From Syncephalis fuscata (taxonomy: Eukaryota > Zoopagomycota > Zoopagomycetes > Zoopagales > Piptocephalidaceae), in NCBI GenBank assembly GCA_025786725.1, contig JAHLTZ010000024.1, forward strand, positions 124,001 through 188,000: 64,000 bases of DNA. The letters run 5' to 3'. The stretch's first letter is position 1, and each line of letters opens with the position of its first letter. Below are positions 51,701 to 62,284 of this stretch, one piece after another. The notes beneath the pieces are model-generated. The model searched no databases, was not told where the DNA came from, and saw only the letters and a program-made list of their open reading frames with translations. The position numbers were made by a program, and so were the translations under genes.

Positions 51701-53603
51701 ATATTGATATTGTTTATAAAGTGATTCATTGAATGAACAAAATATACAAAGACAATTATGTACGCGACTATGTCCTTTGCTTATTCTTAAAGTAAGTAGA
51801 TGGTTTACAAGTAGATTAAACTATACTGATTAGTAATATAGACTATTCCAAATGGCGTGTTTGATGCTGCTGAAGAGACACAGGATTTACAAATAATAGA
51901 GAAAACAGATGTATTACGCGATATATTATATCAAAGGTAACTAATAGACTAGCCTATCATCAACACCAAAATGAATATTCATCTATAATTAACAAATTAT
52001 CTAGATGTGAAGCTGAACAAGATGCCCTGGCCATACGAAGAGTTGCCTATGATGTCATTGTTAAATTACCCAATATATTTCCATTAATTTCTAATCAATT
52101 ACGGCAACAAGTAGAAAGTGGCAATAACAACTATTTGGCCATTAGAAATTGGCTATACGCACTTCATCAATATATTACACGATATTTTGGCCATTTAAAG
52201 CAACACTCTATTGAGCAACACGAGGACAGAAAAGAGGCCTTGTATTCACTAATGGAAAACACCGTCTTATTATTAATTCAACAATCTTCACATAATGGTA
52301 AATTTTATTACTAATATTGTTAATTATCATTGATTATTATTAATTATGTTAGATGGTGCACAAGAAGTAACATTTGCTTGTATGGATACCTTTTCCGTAC
52401 TACTTTCCTGGTCCATTATTAACGATGTTTTGTCAATATCGTCAGTGTCACCTAGCACAAACACGCTAATTGTCGAGTTAAACACGTTAGCAATAGAACC
52501 AACTAGTCCAAAACTGTTTATTCACTTGATACATCGCCTACTAGAACTACTTGGCACAGCCTTATCAACAGATTTAATAACCGCCAATGAGCATTCGTCA
52601 TTAGGCATCTGTATGGTTAATATACTTATTATGACAGCTCGTCGACTATCAAGTCAGCTCTTGGGTGGACAAGATGAACATGCTATGAAAACACCTCAAT
52701 GGCTTTCCGACTTGCATCACATGCAAGCATTAAACACTTTGGCCAATCATACTATGCCCGTGTTATTTCCAACACTACAGACTATTTTAACATCTTTTAA
52801 ATCAAATAGTCCTGCACTTAACCAGTTTAACAGGTTGTTGGCCAGCTGTTTCCAGGTAATAGAGTTTAAAGTGTTATGCATAGCACTTAGTATTAACGAC
52901 AATAATATATAGTATATGTTTCATTATACCTTTCTATACAAGACTGAATTTAAAGTTTATTATGAAGAAATGGTCGATTTGGCCATTAATCTTCTGATTA
53001 CGTGTCCTGTTTATCCTATCACTATTTGTGCCGAGGTAAGGCGTGATCTAATTACCGATAAACCATTAGCTCATTGTGCTTGACTGCTCTAGGCACGTTT
53101 ACAAGCCATTAAAGTATTACTGGCACTACTAGTTCCCCGCACTCGTAATACGACGGCGATTATTGTCATGACACCATGGCGACTGTCCCGGTTACAACAA
53201 ATTCATGCCGATACCATCTCAAGCCAAGCGTCATCGACGGATACACTCGTGCAAGAACGGCTTCTACTAACCAAGTTATTGACGTCAATTGACGCCATCC
53301 AGTAATTTGTGTGATGCAAATGAAAATGGCGCCATTACTGAACACAGTCGCGTCATAAATCGCAATTTGATTGGCCAGTGGCACCTTTCTCGTTTGCTCA
53401 CACAAGTTTCCCCTTGTAAAGATGCAGCGCTGACCTATAAACAGCTATTTCTTACTCACACTTTTACTTATAACCAAACCATCTTTCAGTTATTGTATTC
53501 GTCTGCGCTACCGATTTTCCAAGTAGAATCCCTTAATATTTCTACATACTGTCTTGTTACCCGCCAGCTACTACTGAATAAGGCGGCACGTATTAGTTAT
53601 TGA
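48752..53603 (+). CDS. large HEAT/ARM-like helical-repeat protein, family not identified
   Basis: About 20 short exons with 40-60 nt introns encode roughly 1,300 residues. The N-terminus is MNSTSMKGLQWPKTSSITAN. The product is almost wholly helical, with repeat-like pairs such as VKELVGPLMVMSGERDAVSQ, ARLKDNDRIQQRGALMVLKN, LMKQLTNTDERVRSANEQAL and ICAEARLQAIKVLLALLVPR. Such solenoids act as scaffolds or transport factors. The frame reaches TAA at 53303 after LTSIDAIQ. A 64-nt intron (GTCAATTG near 53282 to AACACAG at 53345) would instead continue into an open frame (GQWHLSRLLTQVSPCKDAAL) ending at 53603; its helical, repeat-like character favours this. The start at 48752 is the first ATG in frame. 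Confidence 0.6.
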
Positions 53604-53684
53604 ATTTGATCGATTAACGGACATTGTGTCCGACGACGTTGACTTGTACTTACGCGTGTACAGGCATAGTCAATACTGCACCTT

Positions 53685-55734
53685 ATGATGTCTCACGACC
53701 TATCCATCGGCGTTTCTAAATTATCCGTAGAACCTGACAACATGAATGGACAGCCGTCAACGCTGACGGTTACAGCACCGGATACAACGGTAGCAGTGAA
53801 TACAAGCGTACAAACAGGCCATGTAATGTCCCCATTAGCGGAAGCACACCACCACGCCCCCACCGATGACCATCGATGCTATAGACATCGATCTGCTGAT
53901 CGAAGAAAAGCAGATGAGCGTATACATACTGAATTACAGCAGGTAAGTTGATTTGCCAACCAATTACGAAATTATTAACAGTATTTTATTAGGAATTACA
54001 GCAGTATTCAACAGCTGATCAAGACGCAATCCAGCAAGTCTGGAAGCTATTTGGTAGTGCAACGCCACAACTACGTCGAATAATGCTAGGTGGCATGCTA
54101 TTTCATTCTTGTCTGCCGCAGCTATCGTATCTTTCTCAGCATCTTGATCCATGTTACGTATCGACTTTCTTGCTACGTTACCCACCGAAATATCGTTCAA
54201 AATCCTTCGACATTTGGATGCACAGTCGCTGTGTCGTGCTGCACAAGTGTCGTCGATATGGCGACATTTAGCCGACGACGATGCAGTTTGGCGACGTATT
54301 TGTGAACAGCACATTGATCGTAAATGCACCAAATGCGGATGGGGTCTACCGCTATTGGACCGATCAAAACGAAGACGTTGCAAAGAAGATCGAGTAGTGC
54401 AAGAGCAGGCCGATCGACTACGCGGTGTTAGCCGAACGGATAGTCAAGAATATTTACGAGACCATGACGGCGCGTTGATTGAAAAGCACTCGGATAGCGA
54501 TGATGATCAGCACCAGAGTAAAAAGCCGCGCTTAACACATTCGACCACCGAATGTGATAATAGTCAACCAACAGCCATTACCGGTGCTGTTTCAGAACCT
54601 GTATGGCGTAGACCATGGAAAGAGGTGTATACAGAACGAGCTATTATTGAACGCAATTGGCGATGCGGTCAATATACATCTCGAGTACTAAAAGGCCATA
54701 CCGACGGCGTTATGTGTCTACAGTTTGATGATACTTATTTATGCACCGGCGGCTATGACGCTACAGTTCGTGTATGGTGTATTAAAACTGGCCGATGTCT
54801 ACGCCTGCTTAAAGGCCATACTCGGTGTGTACGTGCACTAACATTTGACGATGTTAAACTTGTAACTGCCTCAATGGATCGCACAATACGTGTATGGAAT
54901 TATCGCACTGGCGAATGCATGCGTATACTTGAAGGCCACACAGATGGCGTGGTGTGTATTAGTGCCAATCGTACACTGCTAGTTAGTGGAGGTGCCGATG
55001 CAACAGTCAAAGTATGGAACTTTGAGCAACGGTCCTGCCATACATTAAGAGGCCACACCGACTGGGTAAATGCGGTAGAGCTGCACCGCGACCGCTGGGT
55101 GTTCTCTGGATCCGACGACACTACAGTTAGACTGTGGGATTTAAAAAACTTTTATTGTGTTCGTATATTCCAAGGACATGTGGGACAAGTACAATCTATT
55201 TCTATTACGCCCAGCGGCAATGCTATGACAGATGAGGAATTTATTGCTTGGCTAGCTTTAGGCAAGGATGGGTCATCTACAGCATCAGTATCATCGTCGT
55301 CATCATCACCACCTGGGTCATCTGGAGCACAACATTCAGCATTATCACCCTCGACATTATCCACCAGCACAAATACCAACAATTCATTAGCTACATCACG
55401 TTCAGCCTATCATTCGCATGTACCACAGCTAATGACAGGTGCATTGGATAATACACTGCGTGTATTTAATCTACGAACTGGCGAATGTGAACGTACCTTC
55501 TTTGGCCACGTAGAAGGTGTTTGGTGCGTAGCTGTGGATTCATTACGTGTCGTAAGTGGTGCACACGATAAAACACTGCGTATATGGGACCCCAATACCG
55601 GCACCTGTATGCACTCATTCAACGGCCATCGAGGTGCCGTAACATGTGTCGGTCTTAGCGATACACGTGTTGTTACGGGCAGCGATGACTGTGAGATTCG
55701 TATTTGGGATTTTGGACCACAAGAAGGTATATAG
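53685..55734 (+). CDS. MET30: F-box/WD40 protein of the Met30/SconB/Scon2 type (SCF receptor), with a single-base frame break
   Basis: Met30 is the substrate receptor of an SCF ubiquitin ligase that controls sulfur metabolism and the cell cycle. Exon 1 (ATG 53685) is polar. Exon 2 gives VWKLFGSATPQLRRIMLGGM and LFHSCLPQLSYLSQHLDP, then breaks frame. One base out of phase the ORF resumes at 54151 with MLRIDFLATLPTEISFKILR, the F-box, then CEQHIDRKCTKCGWGLPLLD, the Met30-specific linker. Seven WD repeats follow (KGHTDGVMCLQFDDTYLCTG to TGSDDCEIRIWDFGPQEGI), with a ~60-residue Ser-rich insert in the fifth. Family members continue straight through the break, and no AG acceptor lies there, so one base seems missing at 54148-54153. 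Confidence 0.92.
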
Positions 55735-55876
55735 GAAGACAAGCATTTGTACAGAATTTTATTTAGTGTAGAGATATATTAGTTTATTATTTTTATGGTT
55801 TAGGAATAAATATATATTATTAAAACAATTAGTATTTAAATCATATAATCGGTTTATTCAGTTCATACTACATATA

Positions 55877-57670
55877 TTATAAAGCATGTGCATGATTAAT
55901 AGAATGAGAACCTAATGAAGGTGACGGCGATTCAGTAGGTTTTTCACCTATAGGATAGGCCCCTTCTGATGATAAAGAGTGTTGATGGTTATAATAACGT
56001 TGCCATTTTTGGCGTATATAGGCTGATACCACCGTCATTAACATACTTGTTAAAGGCGCAAATAAAAAGGCACAAAACACTTCCCAGCCAGGTACATAAA
56101 GTCCATCGGGGAATATCCATAAATACCAGCCACGACCAAAGTGGCCATATGCAATACCACCCACTACTGGTACAGATAAAATACCAAATAGCATACCGAC
56201 GAGCACGTCCAATCCTTGCACTAGTTTAAATGGACTAAAAAGACCCAAGAGAATAGGAGGAAAGGTTGCTGCAGCAAGTAGATCACCGATTAGATACAAT
56301 TGTAGTACATCCATACGCTTTAACGTTAGCGCAACAGCCGGTATATTGGCGGCAACAGCAAGTAGACGCACCCAATGAAGTGGTAGTCTATTTTGTAGTA
56401 AATCACCGCCAATAATGGCCGTCAATGCGCTTTGAAGTGTATCAACGCTTGAACAAACAAGTGAAATGGCCAATATTAAACAGAGACACAGCACGCCAAG
56501 CGGCATTGACTGCAATAAAGAGAAGAATGCTGTGCCACTTGCACTATCTGGCGTCCAATCCTTTGACCAAGCGGCTAATAGTCCCGATGCACCCAATGGT
56601 ATAGTAACTAATAAAGTTAACAGTGCAGCAATATAGACCGATTGACGTAAAGCACGATTTGTTTCTGCAGCATAAACACGTTGCCAAAATCCCTAATCAT
56701 CGATAATAAAGGTACTTAATTATAATAATTGTGTAATGTCAAGTAAATTACCTGGTGGAATAGATCGGCAAATGACACTGCCGCCGGTAAAACGAATATC
56801 ATTTTCCAGCCTAGAGGACTTGAATTCAACAGTCCAGATGAACTAGGCTTGCCCGGTTCAATAGAAACAGTAGTGGACACCGATATAATACCAATAATAA
56901 CAAGGATAACAATGAAATAGCCTAAATAAGCAAACATTAATAAAAAGGCGGCAAAAGCCATTTAACAAACCTTGAAATCCGTCAGTAATTAATGATGAAC
57001 GAAATCCACCATAGGCTAATAAATGGTAATAAATGATAAGTATGATTGGATGTGATTGGATATGTTTATGTATCCACCTGTATAAATAGTAGTTACTAGC
57101 GCAAGAATGGCTACTGGCACAATAGGATCCAGTTTGGTAAGCAATTCAATAACACCGCTGAGTGCTGTCATTTCACTTGTCATATAGACAACCATGAATA
57201 CAACTGATACAAGGCTGACCAGCCAATGGACTACAGGTCCAAATCGTCGTTTTATAAAATCTGACATCGTAAATCCATCGGGAGAATGTAACCGTACATA
57301 TGGACCAAGAATGGCAAACATAAATAACGGCAAAATACAGGCCAGTGTATAGGCAGCAATGCCCAATATACCAGCTACTGTAGCAATTTCTGGCAATGAA
57401 AATAGCACCCATGCACCCATACCTATAATAAAACCATTGTTATTTTACGCTAAATAGACATGTATTATGATGGTAAATAATACTATTGGTGAATATATTA
57501 CCAGTAGCAAAAAAGTTGACACCTAAAATAAATGGCTTTTGCGAAACGCCCATACTAAAAAACTCCTCAGTGCCACTTAGACGACGACCGGCATAAATAC
57601 CAATGGCCATAAAGGCCGCCAAGGTAAAATAAATAATTAAATTGGCTTGTAAATCAGTTAGTACCGCCAT
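55877..57670 (-). CDS. sodium:solute symporter, SLC5/DUR3-like permease
   Basis: The N-terminus (MAVLTDLQANLIIYFTLAAF) is the first helix, followed by GRRLSGTEEFFSMGVSQKPF, the typical SSF loop. Further helices include LPLFMFAILGPYVRLHSPDG with TMSDFIKRRFGPVVHWLVSL, then TTIYTAYGGFRSSLITDGFQ. At 56934-56945 a 49-nt intron (GTTTGTTAAATGG to TTATTTAG) joins GFQG to YFIVILVIIGIISV in frame. The tail after the last helix is hydrophilic and ends SHSINHAHAL. DUR3-type members import urea and polyamines; the substrate here is not settled by sequence. Roughly 13 helices are expected. The 5' end faces TOM40 across 378 bp. Confidence 0.85.
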
Positions 57671-58048
57671 TTTAGTTATTGCTGAATAGTGCTGGTTCTA
57701 CAATCAATAATCAGCTGTTATACTCGTTAAATGCAGCAAATGAGTTGTAATTTTTTAGAATGCAATCGTTAGATGAATAAATAAGGCACAGTATAGGGGG
57801 TTGGCATGGTTGGCATGTTTAGTTACTAGTATTTATTCTTTACTTGTATGGCTATTAAACGTCTAATAGTGGACGGCATCCTTGACTAACGGGGCAAATC
57901 GGTAATTAATTTTTTATTTTTTTTCGGTATCTGAGTTTTAGTGATGACACAGATATTAAAATAAAAACTATTCTTTTCGTTCTAATATAACGACCACTAC
58001 GAAGACGACGAAGACGACGACGCATGTTCCTTTTGATCTCAATTCAAC

Positions 58049-59322
58049 ATGGATACAAGCGCAGCAACAGCAGCCGGGATCGTTAAACCCGCACCGGCCA
58101 TGTCGATCCCAAAGGAGTACGAGGGCCATGAGACGCGTAGTGGTTCCTGGTGGCCCAGCAGTCTATGGCAGGAGTTGCAGGTAAAGCGTCGCGCGCTTGA
58201 TCTGCCCTGTCCAGGTGCATTTGAACATCTGCATAAAGAGGTAAAAGGTAGTTGACGATTGCTGTAATCTCTGCGATCTACAGATACGATTCAACGTCGG
58301 CGACTGATTTTTTGCTATTACTGCTACTACTACTACTACTACTATAGGCACGTTTTTAACAAACCATCTGTTTGATGGCGCGCGCGCCGATATTACCAAA
58401 ATGTTATCGCCTAACTTCCAAGTATCGCATACATTCTCGCTTGGATCGTCGGCACTACCCTCGTCGTATATGTTTAACTCGGTATTTATGAATGAAAAGG
58501 TAAGGTATAACGAGTCAATAGCGAACGAGTCTAATACCATAATGGATATTAGTCATTCCTACAAGGCACGCTAGAAATGGACGGCAGTGTTCAAGCACGT
58601 GTACATCATGCAATTTCAAAGGCATTAACCTTTAAATGCAGCGCACAAGTAAGTAAAAATATCTTGTATAATAAATACGCGTATTTTATTAACACTGTGT
58701 GGTTATTATAGCTCACATCTAAAGAGGAGCATTGTATGTTCCAAGGAGAGATGGACTATCAAGGTGATGATTACACGATGAACCTTAAATCGATCAATCC
58801 TTGGATAGAAGGCACTGGCGTGTTTGTTGGTTCGTATTTGCAATCAATTACGAAACAGCTATCGTTGGGTGCAGAGTGCATTGTGCAAAAGCCAACTGTT
58901 GACATGGAACAGACACAAATGGCACTTGTAGCACGTTTAAAGGAAAAGGACGCTGTTACCACAGTACATCTACAAGGCATGGGCATTGCTCAAGCTTCCT
59001 ATTATCAGCGCGTTAATGAAAAGGTCGAGGTGGGCGCAGAACTACAATTGGCCGCTACCAAAGCACGCCGTGAAGCCATTTGTACAGTCGGTGCAAAATT
59101 CGATTTCCACCAGGCTACACTACGAGCACAGGCAGACACAACTGGCCGCATATCCATGTTACTTGAAGAGAAAATATTCCCCGGATTCACCTTTACCGTA
59201 TCGGGTGATCTTGATCACATGAAGGCAAGTATTGTATAAAAGATATAGTTTATAACTAATGAATGATCCATTATTAATAGGGCGAGAGTAAATTTGGCGT
59301 CGGATTTATGCTGGAAGGTTAA
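58049..59322 (+). CDS. TOM40: Tom40, mitochondrial outer-membrane import channel
   Basis: Tom40 is a 19-strand beta-barrel and the pore of the TOM complex for nearly all nuclear-encoded mitochondrial proteins. The N-terminal arm is Ala/Pro-rich (MDTSAATAAGIVKPAPAMSI), then CPGAFEHLHKEVKGTFLTNH and LFDGARADITKMLSPNFQVS, which are characteristic of the family. Beta strands follow (DYTMNLKSINPWIEGTGVFV, GSYLQSITKQLSLGAECIVQ). The C-terminal beta-signal region is KIFPGFTFTVSGDLDHMKGE with SKFGVGFMLEG at the end. Five exons join in phase; the last is only 13 codons. Length (~350) is normal. Confidence 0.95.
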
Positions 59323-59503
59323 TATTGAAAACATTGTAGACGAATATAATTTTATTCTAGTCTGTCTATTGTGTTTTGTGTTTATATTTATTGTATTTGT
59401 GTGTAATTGATTAAGTAGTTAATTAGTTAGTGTCTAGTAGTGTAAATAAGTGTATAAAAAAAAGGCGCTTTCTTTTTTCTAAAAGACCCATTTTGCATTG
59501 AGC

Positions 59504-62284
59504 ATGTTAACAGCAACACGGCTGTTGACGGCCTATCAAACTCGTCTACTTTCTACGAGTTATAATACGAGTCGAGTGGCTGTAACGACTTCTACATCAT
59601 GGTAATCATAAGAATTATTCATTAATTCTATAAATATTCACGTATAATTAGGCAAGGCTATAGACTGACGCGACGGTCATGGCCAGCATTACAGCGTATA
59701 CGTATGGCATCGACGACAAGTGGCAACGATGCAGCTGTTGATAAAATTCGTAATATTGGTATTATTGCGCATATTGATGCAGGTATAGTAATTGTGTATA
59801 TATATAGTCTATATACAATGTATTTATTACAATAATGTTAGGAAAAACAACAACTACAGAACGTATGTTATATTATGCTGGTCTTACACGACGTATTGGA
59901 GGTAATTAGACGCAGTTAACAAAAAAGTTATTTATATACTAATTTCTTGTAACTAGAGGTTGATAGTGGCGATACAGTTACCGATTATTTAACACAGGAA
60001 CGCGAACGCGGTATTACTATTCAAGCTGCAGCTGTTACACTTGGCTGGCGTGATGCAAAAATCAATTTAATTGATACGCCCGGTCATGTTGATTTTACAG
60101 TAGAAGTCGAACGTAGTATACGCGTACTTGACGGTGCGGTAGCGGTTCTTGATGGTGCAGCCGGTGTTGAAGCACAGACGGAAACGGTCTGGCGACAGGC
60201 AGATCGATACGATGTACCGCGACTAGTATTTGCCAATAAGATGGATCGAGTGGGTGCTAGCTGGCATCGAGTATTATCAGATCTATCCAATACACTTGGT
60301 GCAATCGCACTACCTGTACAATTGCCGTATTTTAAAGGCACCGATTTTATTGGTATTATTGACATTGTCCGTATGGAATTACTAACTTGGAATAAGGCTG
60401 ATTCAGGCAGCACTTATGGTCGTGAATTATTAGGCACTACACATCTCTATTACAATGAAGCATTATTAGCGCGTAATAGGCTGGTTGAACAGCTTGCTGA
60501 GCTTGATGATGATATGATGGAAGTATTTCTTGCAGCTGAAGACACAGCACAACAAAATGATCACAATCCACTTGAATTAATCGCCATAGAAGCGATTCAA
60601 TCAGCTCTTCGACGATGTACATTAGCAAATCGCGCTGTACCTGTATTATGTGGGTCATCACTACGTAATATGGGTGTTCAGCCGTTGATGGATGCTGTTA
60701 TTGACTATTTACCATCGCCATTGGATTGTACAGCACCACAAGGTATACTTAATGATGGATCTATTGTACAGTAGGTGCCGATCCATCTAGCAATAAAATA
60801 TCGCCCACTGCCGATAAACAAGAACTATGTGCTCTGGCCTTTAAAGTCATTAGCGATGTACAGCGAGGACCTATGGTATTTGTACGTGTTTATTCAGGTA
60901 ATAATATAGTGCGGAATAATATTATTGACAAGTAAATATTAACATTACTATTTTAGGCATATTAGAGAATCGATCCATTTTGTACAATGTCAATACAAAT
61001 ACAAAAGAACGCGTCAATCGTTTATTTCAAATGTATGGCGATCAAACAGAACCATTAGATCAACTATCAGCCGGTAACATCGGCGTTCTAGTTGGTTTAA
61101 AGCATACACGCACAGGCGATACATTGGTACTGGAACAGCAACACCGACGTCAACGAAATGCAGTTGCCCGACTAGCCGGTGTAGATATTCCGCCACCTGT
61201 ATTCTTTTGTGCAATTGAACCGGCTTCTAGTGCTGATGAAAAGCCGTTACAAGAAGCACTGGACCATTTACTACTTGAAGATCCATCACTTCGCGTTCGT
61301 CTTGATAATGAATCAGGCCAAACATTATTGTGTGGTCAAGGTGAATTACATCTTGAAGTAGTCGGCGATCGATTAAAGCGTGACTTTAATGTTCGTGCCG
61401 AACAAGGCAAAGTGCGTATTTCGTATAGAGAAACAATTGCTATTGAACACCAAATCACCCTGCTTTATGATCGAGAATTATTTGGCACCCGTGGCCGTGC
61501 TAAAATAAGTATGACATTGACGCCCATGATGGTTGATTCTGATACAGGTCGGCCAATTTCACCTTATAATCAACCAGTCGATACTGAAGGCAATGTTATT
61601 CATATCAACCCCGAATGTTTAACCGAAGAAACGATTACAACTGCCACGGCTACTTCTACCGATCAACGAGGCACTAATGGTTTGGATATGGCAAATAATT
61701 CATTAGATAATACCACAGCAACTGCAGTGGTAGATGCCGTACGTGAAGGCATTGAAGCTGGATTAGCCCGTGGCTCATTATTAGGATTTCCTGTAACACA
61801 CGTAGCAGTTCGTGTGGATCAATTAGTGCTTTTTGCTAATGAGTCAACACCAGCAGCATTGCGTGCTTGTGCCGGCCAAGCAATCGGTGAAGGATTGGCA
61901 CAGGCACAGCCTACACTGCTTGAACCAACTATGCGTGTACAAATCCGTGTTCCTGAACGACATGTTGGCGCTGTTATGAGTGATCTGGGCGGTGGTACAC
62001 GACGAGGCCGTATTCTCTCAATGGACGACGACAGTGATGATTTAACCAACCAACAAGAATCTACATTTACATCTACAGCAGCATTAAAGCACGATACCAA
62101 TACAGCTTTAGCACAGCATCGACGTTTATCGGCCTCGGTTCCATTAGCGGGATTACTTGGCTATGCATCTGCATTAAGGTCGCTTACCGCGGGTACTGGT
62201 ACTTTCACTATGGAACTCTATGGCTATGGCTCATTGTCAGCCACTCAACAACAAGCAATTCTAACAGAGATGCGCGGTTATTAG
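59504..62284 (+). CDS. MEF2: mitochondrial ribosome-releasing GTPase EF-G2mt (GFM2/Mef2)
   Basis: With mitochondrial RRF it splits ribosomes after termination. A basic mitochondrial leader ([20 protein letters not shown]) precedes the GTPase domain: [18 protein letters not shown] (G1), [20 protein letters not shown] with [11 protein letters not shown] (G2), [20 protein letters not shown] (G3) and [16 protein letters not shown] (G4). The GFM2-specific SGDTVTD and AAVTL sequences separate it from EF-G1. Domains II-V follow ([60 protein letters not shown]). An in-frame TAG at 60772 disappears if a 29- or 44-nt intron ending TTGTACAG at 60771 is removed. It ends at 62284, about 870 residues. Confidence 0.93.

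Noticed and set aside
56930-56965. Apparent +1 frame break in the SLC5-like transporter
   Set aside because: A 49-nt intron (GTTTGTTAAATGG to CTTATTTAG) joins GFQG to YFIVILV in frame and fits the family better.
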